Shown here one piece after another: positions 1 through 5,320 of a stretch of 5,320 bases of DNA. The position numbers and the translations under genes are program-made. Origin of the DNA: Treponema sp. (GTDB lineage: Bacteria > Spirochaetota > Spirochaetia > Treponematales > Breznakiellaceae); the NCBI GenBank assembly GCA_031255875.1, contig JAIRRR010000005.1, positions 1-5,320 on the forward strand, in the 5' to 3' direction. The notes below the pieces were generated by a model. It made no database searches. It had not been told where the DNA came from and was given only the letters and a program-made list of their open reading frames with translations. How positions within the stretch are numbered: the first letter of the stretch is position 1; every line of letters starts with the position of its first letter.

Positions 1-391
1 TTACCCAAAGAAGGAACACCTCCGGGTAAAGGAATACATCCAGCGGCTTAAAATCAAGACACCCGGGCCGGAACAGATTATCAGCAACCTTTCCGGCGGA
101 AATCAGCAAAAAGTCATTATCGCCCGATGGCTCATGAATAATCCCAAGATACTCTTTCTTGACGAGCCGACGCAGGGCATTGACGTAGGGGTTAAAAAAG
201 ATATTTATGATATTATTGATACCCTCGCGTCGGAAGGCGTCAGCATTGTTTTTGTGTCCAGCGATATGCAGGAGATATTAAGCCTCTGCGACCGCATCAT
301 TGTCATGTACGAAGGCGAAATCACCGGAGAACTGCTGCACGGCGAGGCAACTCAGGATAAAATAATGGCTTTGGCGTCAAATCAGCTATAG
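1..391 (+). CDS. Sugar ABC importer ATP-binding protein (RbsA/MglA type), C-terminal fragment
   Basis: This is the 3' end of a gene whose start lies before the window; the frame is open from base 2 to the TAG at 389-391, about 129 residues. It carries the second nucleotide-binding domain of a simple-sugar importer ATPase, a cytoplasmic subunit that powers a membrane permease. Visible motifs are the ABC signature LSGGNQQK, the Walker B stretch ILFLDEPTQGIDVG with its D-loop, and VSSDMQEI at the place of the switch histidine. That His-less form is usual for the second domain of RbsA-like proteins. The tail GEATQDKIMALAS aligns with the end of E. coli RbsA as I recall it. The sugar cannot be told from this part. 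The gene is convergent with the next one and less GC-rich (about 47% over bases 1-240), so it belongs to a separate transcription unit. The Walker A motif and the first domain are outside the window. Confidence 0.93.
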   Translation, partial: YPKKEHLRVKEYIQRLKIKTPGPEQIISNLSGGNQQKVIIARWLMNNPKILFLDEPTQGIDVGVKKDIYDIIDTLASEGVSIVFVSSDMQEILSLCDRIIVMYEGEITGELLHGEATQDKIMALASNQL

Positions 392-418
392 GGCTTTATC
401 TGCCCTGCGCAACGCGCA
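390..418. terminator. Two small tandem hairpins in a convergent gap, possible weak terminator
   Basis: The 33-base gap between the two convergent stop codons holds two perfect 5-bp stems: AGGGC (390-394) with GCCCT (402-406), and TGCGC (406-410) with GCGCA (414-418). They share base 406, so they could not both form fully. Neither is followed by a T tract on either strand, so this is not a classical intrinsic terminator. Position between converging genes is the main argument for a role in transcript ending. Confidence 0.3.
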
Positions 419-424
419 ATGCTA

Positions 425-3172
425 TTATCCGTCGGGGCGATCGTTTTCCGATTTTTCCAGCTCCGCCTGCGCAACCGCCAGGAGCGCTATGGGCACCGAA
501 TACGGCGAGCAGGACACGTAATCCAGGCCCGCATCCATGCAGAAGCGCACGTTCGCGGGATTCGCCCCGTGCTCGCCGCAAAGCCCGCAGACAAGGTCCG
601 GCCGGGTAAGGCGGCCCCGTTCCACGGCTATGGCGATTATGTCTTTTACCCTCGGATCGAGAGTACTAAAGGGATTCCCGTCGATAAGATCGTAGAGGGT
701 GTAGTCGGGCATAAAGGAAGTAAAATCGTCGCGGGAAATGCCGAGGGTGGTCTGGGTAAGGTCGTTGGTGCCGAAACTGAAAAACCTCCCGTATTTGGCG
801 ATTTCCCCCGCGCCCAGCGCTGCGGCGGGAAGCTCGATCATGGTGCCTATGCTGTAGGGTACCGCCCGGGCCTTCTGCTCAAGGCGGAAATTCTCCTCGA
901 TGTCCACAATGCCGGCATAGCTCGAGCCTTCAATTTTCTTCCCAAAGGCGATAAGTTTCAGCTCCTGCTCGTTCATCACCACCGGCACCATTATTTCAAG
1001 GCGCACGTCCGTTTTTTCCGAGCGCAGTTTGTAGGCCGCCCCGAAAATGGCCCGTACCTGCATGGCGTAAATTTCAGGGTAGGAAACGGCGATCCTGCAG
1101 CCCCGGTGGCCCAGCATGGGGTTAAATTCGTTAAGGGCGTCTATGGCCGCCAGCACCTCCGCTTTCGACAGCTTTTGTTTTTTGGCGGCGGAGGCGTACG
1201 CGATATAGGAGTTAAGCTCGTCCTCGGTGTGGGGCATGAATTCGTGGAAAGGCGCGTCCAGAAGGCGTATGGTCACTTCCCTGCCCGCCATAACCTTGAG
1301 TATCCCGTAGAAATCCTGCTGCTGCATTGCCTGGAGCTTTTTAAGCGCCTTTTCCCGCGCTTGTTTTGAGGGCGAAAGTATCATCTCCCGGAAAACGTTG
1401 ATTCTGCCGGCGCCGAAAAACATGTGCTCGGTACGGCAGAGGCCTATGCCGTCCGCCCCGAAGGACAGGGCCAGGGCCGCGTCTCGCGCCGTTTCCGCGT
1501 TCGCCCTGACATGGAAACCCTTATGGAAAGTCCTGGCAAGGGAAATAAATTCCAAAAGCCCCGAAGCGCCGGGATTCGGCTCGATGAGCTTCGCGCTTCC
1601 CAGATACACCGAGGATTCGCCGTAATAGGGAACGTTAAGGGTGATATAATCCCCCTCTGAAAAGGCAATATCCCCCAGGACGGCCTTCTTTTTCGACCCT
1701 TTGGCCCGGGAGCCCCCGGCCTGCGAAATTCCGCCCCGGGTTATCTTCAATTCCGGGGCGACCAGGGAAACCTTGCCGTATTGCCGCGCGACAACGGAGG
1801 CGTGGGCGGAATACCCTCCCTCGGCGGTCAGCACCCCGTCGCTTACCTCGATCGCCTTTACGTCTTCCGCGAACGACGAGGCCAGCACCAGGACAAAACG
1901 CTCGGCTTTCCCCTTTTTCAGGGAAAGCTTCCGCGCCTCAAGCAAGGCCTCGGTACTGAAATAAGCCCTGCCTATCGCCGCGCCCGGCGCGCCGGCAATG
2001 CCGCCCTTCCAGCTTTTAAGACCCTTCGCGCTGGGCGTATCAATAACCGGGTGGAGAATCTCGTTGAGCCGCGCCGGATCTATGGCTTTGACCACAGAGG
2101 CGTTATCGACCACCTTGCGCTTTGCCAGATCCAGGAGCAGTTTGATGTCCGCCTGGGTTGACTTCTGATCCACCGGCCGTTGTTCAATGAGCCAGAGCTT
2201 GCCGTTTTCCACGCAGAAGCGTATATACCGGATCTCCCGGAATTTGTCCTCCAGGGCCCAGGCTATCTTCTCCAGCTCTTTAAGTTTCTCGTCGCCTATT
2301 TTTCCGATGTCCTGCCCTGCCGCGCCTATTTCGTTGAAATTCTGCCGGTAGAATTTCCCCTGGAGCTTTTTCTCCCCGGTAACAATGTTCCTTGAATAAT
2401 AATCGCCCGCGGCCGAATTTTTTCCGTAGTTGCCGTACACCATGGGCTGGATCAGAAGCGCGGTGTCCCGGTCGTTCTGATCATCCATGGCAAGGAGCCG
2501 GGATATTTCCTTTAGCGCGAGGACGAACTGATCTTCCGCTGAATCGAAGAATCCTGCGGGGAAATACCCGGCGTATTCATCCATGTACTCTTCGGCGGTT
2601 TTACCGGCGGCCCCGTCCGGCCCCTCTTGCCCGCCCAGTTCGTTGGAAGGGCCTTTGAAACCCAGCATGCGGTCCAGAACTTTTAAACGCCCGGCAATCT
2701 CCTGCTGCTCTTTGGACTTTGCCTCAAGCTCCTTGATCCGCTCTTCAATCTTGAGCATGCCCCGTATCATGAACAGCACTTCGTGGGCGGCGAACTCGCC
2801 CCCGACCCAGTTTACGAAGCCCGGGACCGTCTCCCTGACAAGGCCGTAGTTGTGCAGGGCAGGATAGGCGGAAACCGCCAGGTTGGGCGAGATCACGATT
2901 TTGAGGAGCATGGGGTTGTCCTTATCCCCGTATTCTTTTCCCGCTATGCCCCCGCACTTGGCGAGCAAGGCCGCTATATCTTTTCTTATTTCTTTTGTGC
3001 CGATCTTTTCGAATTCCGAGGCGAGGGAAGTGTCGATGACAAAGCCCGGCAAAATCGGGAAGCCCATCTCGGCAAATTCATTGGCCTGGCGGCCGCGCAG
3101 CCCCAAAAGCTTGCCCGGAACACTGCCGGGAATCACGTCGATTTGGCTGAAAAAATGTATCCGACTGTCCAT
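425..3172 (-). CDS. Pyruvate, phosphate dikinase-like protein with altered ATP-grasp half
   Basis: A 915-residue cytoplasmic protein with the length and domain order of PPDK, which interconverts PEP, AMP and PPi with pyruvate, ATP and Pi. Residues 1-335 match the ATP-grasp half, about 385-515 the swivelling phosphohistidine domain, and 530-905 the PEP/pyruvate TIM barrel. Catalytic His457 lies in GGYSAHASVVAR (GGMTSHAAVVAR in typical PPDK). The barrel is well conserved: GIGLCRTEHMFF (Arg580), IRLLD (Arg636), TMIE (Glu780), FSFGTNDLTQ (Asn803) and LCGEHG with acid/base Cys865. In contrast, residues matching Clostridium symbiosum Lys22, Arg92, Asp321, Glu323 and Gln335 appear as Arg26, Ile94 (or Val), Tyr316, Arg318 and Glu330; only Arg337 is kept (Arg332). 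A basic Gly/Lys insertion (about 478-496) sits in the His domain. Homology would name it ppdK, but true dikinase activity is doubtful. The ATG at 3170-3172 follows AAAGGG by 8 bases. It lies 43 bases behind the HPr-like gene and is probably co-transcribed with it. Confidence 0.93.
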   Translation of the reverse strand: MDSRIHFFSQIDVIPGSVPGKLLGLRGRQANEFAEMGFPILPGFVIDTSLASEFEKIGTKEIRKDIAALLAKCGGIAGKEYGDKDNPMLLKIVISPNLAVSAYPALHNYGLVRETVPGFVNWVGGEFAAHEVLFMIRGMLKIEERIKELEAKSKEQQEIAGRLKVLDRMLGFKGPSNELGGQEGPDGAAGKTAEEYMDEYAGYFPAGFFDSAEDQFVLALKEISRLLAMDDQNDRDTALLIQPMVYGNYGKNSAAGDYYSRNIVTGEKKLQGKFYRQNFNEIGAAGQDIGKIGDEKLKELEKIAWALEDKFREIRYIRFCVENGKLWLIEQRPVDQKSTQADIKLLLDLAKRKVVDNASVVKAIDPARLNEILHPVIDTPSAKGLKSWKGGIAGAPGAAIGRAYFSTEALLEARKLSLKKGKAERFVLVLASSFAEDVKAIEVSDGVLTAEGGYSAHASVVARQYGKVSLVAPELKITRGGISQAGGSRAKGSKKKAVLGDIAFSEGDYITLNVPYYGESSVYLGSAKLIEPNPGASGLLEFISLARTFHKGFHVRANAETARDAALALSFGADGIGLCRTEHMFFGAGRINVFREMILSPSKQAREKALKKLQAMQQQDFYGILKVMAGREVTIRLLDAPFHEFMPHTEDELNSYIAYASAAKKQKLSKAEVLAAIDALNEFNPMLGHRGCRIAVSYPEIYAMQVRAIFGAAYKLRSEKTDVRLEIMVPVVMNEQELKLIAFGKKIEGSSYAGIVDIEENFRLEQKARAVPYSIGTMIELPAAALGAGEIAKYGRFFSFGTNDLTQTTLGISRDDFTSFMPDYTLYDLIDGNPFSTLDPRVKDIIAIAVERGRLTRPDLVCGLCGEHGANPANVRFCMDAGLDYVSCSPYSVPIALLAVAQAELEKSENDRPDG

Positions 3173-3180
3173 AATTTATA

Positions 3181-3186
3181 CCCTTT
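3181..3186 (-). promoter_or_regulatory. Ribosome binding site of the PPDK-like gene
   Basis: AAAGGG on the minus strand, 8 bases before the ATG at 3172. It is a modest Shine-Dalgarno match but correctly spaced, and no better-placed alternative start exists in this frame. A 6-bp inverted repeat (3192-3197 with 3206-3211) lies just upstream in the same 43-base gap. That repeat is GC-only, has no T tract, and could affect translation or message stability. Confidence 0.5.
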
Positions 3187-3215
3187 ATCCGGCGCGGCTG
3201 AATGCCCGCGCGGCT

Positions 3216-4295
3216 TTAAAATAGATTTAAGGTGGTACTGACCGGGCCGCGCAGAAAAGCCTCGAATTGATGGCTCGCGCCCTGGACAAGGTAGCGCTGC
3301 AATTTAGCGACATCCTTGATCCCGTTTCCCACAACGGCAAACTGGATAGAGCTTCCGTGCTTTACCTTGCCCCATTTGAAAAGGGAATTGATGTCCAGAA
3401 TACGCTCCCCCTCATAGTAGATGTACACCTTGAATTCCGGATACTTGGCGTTGTAGCTGGCGATGATCCGTTTCCACGCTTCCACGTTGCCGTTATGGAA
3501 AAGCTCGTTCTGCACCACCACCGAATACATGGGGGTCATCCGTACCGGCCCCCGGGTTATCGCCGGAGCCGTAGCGGTAACCACCGGCGCCGCGACCCGT
3601 ACCGGTTCCCCTGCGGAAGGCGCGGCCCTTGCGGCCGCCTTTTTGCCGGACAGGGCCTTTGCCGGGCCGCCCGCCCCGGATTTCGCGGCAGGCGCGGCTT
3701 TCAGGGCAGCGCTTTTCCGGGCGGACGCGGCGCCGCCAGCCCCGGAGGGCCGGGCTGCGGGCTTCTTCTTCACGGCAAACCTGCCGCTGTAAAGGGCGGC
3801 CGGCAGTTTGGGCTTCCCGCCTTCAAACAGGGAGCAGGCAAGGCGGGCCGCCTCCTCGCATTGGCTGTCCGCAGGGGCGTCCGCCTTTCCGGCGTAGACC
3901 ACCAGAAGCTCCCGCTTGCGCAAAGCGCCGAAATTCGCCAATTCCGCAGCCACCTTGGGATTCGCCACCAAAAGCCCCAAATCGGGGTGATGGTAGGCCG
4001 CCACCAAATCCACCGCCTTCCACCGGGCGAATTCGGCGGCCAGGGCCTCGAAATCCGCAGACACCGCGCCCAAGTTGCAGGACACGGCTTTATAACCGAG
4101 CTTGTCCACCAGAAGCATCCTGAGGATGATCCCAGCGCGCTCGCCAGGCTCCTGGGCGTCAAGGTCAAAAAGGGTATCGGCAAGATTCCCGTCCGGCCCC
4201 AGGGAATCCAGAATGCCGATAGTTTTCTTGATATGCCGGACCGCCGAATTGAACCCGGCCCTGGTCGAAAGAATTTCCAAATTGGTGTCTGCCAT
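3216..4295 (-). CDS. Unrecognised N-terminal domain, Ala/Lys/Pro linker, and C-terminal HPr-like domain
   Basis: A 359-residue protein with no signal peptide or membrane segment. I chose the ATG at 4293-4295 because AGAGGAAG lies 5-6 bases before it; the longer frame from 4367 starts inside a palindrome and has no such site. Residues 1-170 look like a folded alpha/beta domain (for example LVDKLGYKAVSCNL, VDLVAAYHHPDLGLLV, RELLVVYAG) that I do not recognise. Residues 176-247 are a low-complexity linker of Ala, Lys, Pro, Gly and Ser. Residues 255-348 resemble HPr: a strand ending in QNELFH (HPr has PNGLH), a helix (about 270-283), a strand pair, then SLFK with Ser304 at the place of HPr Ser46 (E. 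coli KSLFKL), Gly314 and Gly323 spaced as in HPr, and a last helix. His267 is one residue beyond the His15 position, and helix 1 with its following loop is about 7 residues longer. The HPr assignment is my inference from eye alignment. The gene precedes the PPDK-like gene by 43 bases, suggesting a shared function. Confidence 0.85.
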   Translation of the reverse strand: MADTNLEILSTRAGFNSAVRHIKKTIGILDSLGPDGNLADTLFDLDAQEPGERAGIILRMLLVDKLGYKAVSCNLGAVSADFEALAAEFARWKAVDLVAAYHHPDLGLLVANPKVAAELANFGALRKRELLVVYAGKADAPADSQCEEAARLACSLFEGGKPKLPAALYSGRFAVKKKPAARPSGAGGAASARKSAALKAAPAAKSGAGGPAKALSGKKAAARAAPSAGEPVRVAAPVVTATAPAITRGPVRMTPMYSVVVQNELFHNGNVEAWKRIIASYNAKYPEFKVYIYYEGERILDINSLFKWGKVKHGSSIQFAVVGNGIKDVAKLQRYLVQGASHQFEAFLRGPVSTTLNLF

Positions 4296-4300
4296 ACGCG

Positions 4301-4308
4301 CTTCCTCT
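4301..4308 (-). promoter_or_regulatory. Ribosome binding site that decides the start of the HPr-like gene
   Basis: AGAGGAAG on the minus strand, with GAGGAA ending 6 bases before the ATG at 4295. It is the best Shine-Dalgarno match in the window and argues against the longer reading frame that starts at 4367. Confidence 0.8.
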
Positions 4309-4311
4309 TTG

Positions 4312-4370
4312 TATTCGATAATTAAAACAGCCGCAGAGTCGCGTCCGATTAAAAACTGAATTGGCAATTC
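4312..4370 (-). promoter_or_regulatory. AT-rich probable promoter region with a 13-base palindrome
   Basis: Between the terminator and the HPr-like gene lies an AT-rich patch that stands out from GC-rich surroundings. On the minus strand it has two TTTAAT boxes (4348-4353 and 4321-4326), each one mismatch from the -10 consensus TATAAT. Neither has a convincing -35 at 17 bases. GAATTGGCAATTC at 4358-4370 is a palindrome with 6-base arms around one central base and could be an operator. The position fits a promoter for the HPr-like and PPDK-like pair, but no single promoter can be fixed by eye. Confidence 0.4.
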
Positions 4371-4420
4371 TCTCCGGGAGCCCGCCCAAAAACCGGCCGG
4401 GTTCCTGAACAGGCCCAGGG

Positions 4421-4470
4421 AAAAAAAGGACGCCGGGCCGGCAGAGCAAGATCCGCGTCAAGTCTGCCGG
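4421..4470 (-). terminator. Probable intrinsic terminator of the possible CfpA gene
   Basis: On the minus strand, 16 bases after the TGA at 4487, an 8-bp perfect inverted repeat CCGGCAGA/TCTGCCGG (4463-4470 with 4438-4445, loop 17) is followed by a T7 tract (4421-4427). An alternative stem, GACGC (4455-4459) with GCGTC (4429-4433), can be extended by two G-C pairs past a bulge and ends one base before the T tract, which fits the classical shape better. The two stems exclude each other. This separates the upstream gene from the HPr-like/PPDK-like pair, at least in part. Confidence 0.65.
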
Positions 4471-4486
4471 GGCGTGCCCTGCGGCA

Positions 4487-5320
4487 TCAGATCTCTCTCA
4501 GCTCGCCCCTGCCGGATCTGCCGCCGCTTTTCCTGGCGGGCTTTGCCTCCGCCGGCTTTTTTGCGGGCCTTGCCCCCGCAGTACCGGCCCCGGCCTTTGC
4601 CGGAGCGGCGGGCGTTGTCCCGGAGTCCGCCGGCATATCCGCCGCAGCGTCGCCGTTGTTGAGCAGATCAAGGTAAGCCTGGGCGGGCGCCAGCGGGGCT
4701 TCGGATTCAGGGCCCCGGTCGATTTCGGAAGAGAAGCTCTGGCTAATATCGGACCTTACCGTGGAACGCCGGCGGCTGAAAGACGCGAAGGCGGCATCCT
4801 GAAAGCCCTTGCTCACGCCGTGGAGGAATTCGTTGAGCACGTTCGCCATGGAATCCAGGGTAGCCTTTTTCCGCTTTATCGAAGTTATATCGACATCAAG
4901 CAGAAGGCCGGGCTGGATGTGGTAGGGGTTGATCATATAATCGAACCGGTAATATTCCCGTTCCAGGAAATTGAGCCGGTCTTCCAAAACCCGCCGCTCA
5001 ACCGGGTACTGGTAGTCGTACATATCCTTGAGTTTTTCCCGCATCAGGATAAGTTTCTGCCGTATCTTGTCTTTTTCGTAGACGTAGGTACGGTTCATCT
5101 TTTCCACTTCGGTTTCCCCGGTGGCGATAAAGGAAATTTCGTCCCAGGCCTTGTCAATATCCTCGTAGAGGGGCTCCCCTGTTTTTTCCTTGATCGTCTT
5201 GCGTATCCTGTTCTTGTTCTTGGCCGCCAGATCGTTAAAATCGCTGATCTTGAAAAGACGCTTGGAATCCTCGTAGATAACCGTGATCACGTCCCAGAGG
5301 TGCAGGACCTCGGCTTCAAA
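4487..5320 (-). CDS. Charged helical protein, C-terminal part; possibly cytoplasmic filament protein A (CfpA)
   Basis: The frame is open to the window edge, giving 277 residues up to the TGA at 4487-4489. A GTG at 5290 could be read as a start, but it has no Shine-Dalgarno site, and the ten codons before it ([10 protein letters not shown]) look like ordinary protein, so I treat the gene as truncated. Fragment residues about 70-130 are rich in Glu, Lys, Arg and Tyr and are probably long helices, perhaps coiled coil ([32 protein letters not shown]). A compact part follows ([21 protein letters not shown]), then a Ser/Arg patch ([11 protein letters not shown]). The last 45 residues (from about 233) are an Ala/Pro/Lys/Gly tail. 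No signal peptide or membrane segment is visible in this part. The CfpA suggestion comes from the helical character and my recollection that cfpA neighbours a PPDK gene in Treponema pallidum; I did not recognise the sequence itself with certainty. A terminator follows the stop codon. Confidence 0.8.
   Translation of the reverse strand, partial: FEAEVLHLWDVITVIYEDSKRLFKISDFNDLAAKNKNRIRKTIKEKTGEPLYEDIDKAWDEISFIATGETEVEKMNRTYVYEKDKIRQKLILMREKLKDMYDYQYPVERRVLEDRLNFLEREYYRFDYMINPYHIQPGLLLDVDITSIKRKKATLDSMANVLNEFLHGVSKGFQDAAFASFSRRRSTVRSDISQSFSSEIDRGPESEAPLAPAQAYLDLLNNGDAAADMPADSGTTPAAPAKAGAGTAGARPAKKPAEAKPARKSGGRSGRGELREI

Noticed and set aside
419..1369. A 316-codon plus-strand open frame opposite the PPDK-like gene
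   Set aside because: It runs antisense to a highly conserved coding region, has no recognisable motif and an unusual His/Gly/Arg-rich composition. It is a shadow of GC-rich coding sequence.
3192..3211. GCGCGG/CCGCGC inverted repeat between the HPr-like and PPDK-like genes as a terminator
   Set aside because: The stem is only 6 bp, has no T tract after it, and lies directly before the ribosome binding site of the next gene. It may be chance in GC-rich DNA.
3267..4325. A 352-codon plus-strand open frame opposite the HPr-like gene
   Set aside because: Its product is full of Arg, Gly and His, typical of an antisense frame in GC-rich DNA, and no start signal or known domain is visible.
4296..4367. 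Longer start (ATG at 4365-4367) for the HPr-like gene, adding 24 residues
   Set aside because: The added part covers the AT-rich promoter-like patch, its ATG lies inside the palindrome, and the inner ATG at 4295 has a much better ribosome binding site.
4385..4400. CCGGCCGG followed by a T5 tract on the minus strand as a second terminator
   Set aside because: The GC palindrome has no room for a loop, and flanking pairings give only about 4 bp, so no stable hairpin is supported.
5288..5290. GTG as the true start of the possible CfpA gene
   Set aside because: No Shine-Dalgarno site precedes it, and the frame continues upstream to the edge with plausible protein sequence, so truncation is more likely.
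1..5320. CRISPR array, tRNA, insertion sequence or attachment site
   Set aside because: I saw no spaced direct repeats, cloverleaf pattern, transposase or terminal repeats on either strand; coding genes and short gaps account for the window.

Overview
The window reads as a stretch of chromosome from a spirochaete, most likely a Treponema relative. This rests on the protein sequences and on my recollection that the cytoplasmic filament gene cfpA of Treponema lies close to a pyruvate, phosphate dikinase (PPDK) gene. No rRNA or other marker gene is present, so the assignment is tentative. The minus-strand genes are clearly GC-rich. Hand counts give about 47% GC over bases 1-240 (plus-strand gene) against 43 of 60 in bases 3601-3660.

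Layout. (1) Bases 1-391, plus strand: the end of a two-domain sugar ABC importer ATPase of the RbsA/MglA type. (2) Bases 392-424: a 33-base convergent gap with two small hairpins. (3) Bases 425-3172, minus strand: a full-length PPDK-like protein of 915 residues. (4) A 43-base gap. (5) Bases 3216-4295, minus strand: a 359-residue protein with an unrecognised N-terminal domain, a long Ala/Lys/Pro linker and a C-terminal domain that resembles the phosphocarrier HPr. (6) Bases 4296-4486: an intergenic region holding, in minus-strand order, a terminator with a T7 tract, an AT-rich probable promoter region with a 13-base palindrome, and a strong ribosome binding site. (7) Bases 4487-5320, minus strand: the C-terminal part of a helical, charged protein that may be CfpA; its start lies outside the window.

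How the genes may work together. The PPDK-like protein keeps the catalytic His and the PEP/pyruvate barrel residues, but nearly all classical ATP-site residues in its ATP-grasp half are replaced. The gene transcribed just before it encodes the HPr-like domain. This suggests, as inference only, a PEP-driven phosphorelay resembling enzyme I to HPr of the sugar phosphotransferase system but built from a PPDK scaffold, next to a possible filament gene. This is the most interesting signal in the window. The remaining long plus-strand reading frames across 419-4325 are antisense shadows of the GC-rich genes.
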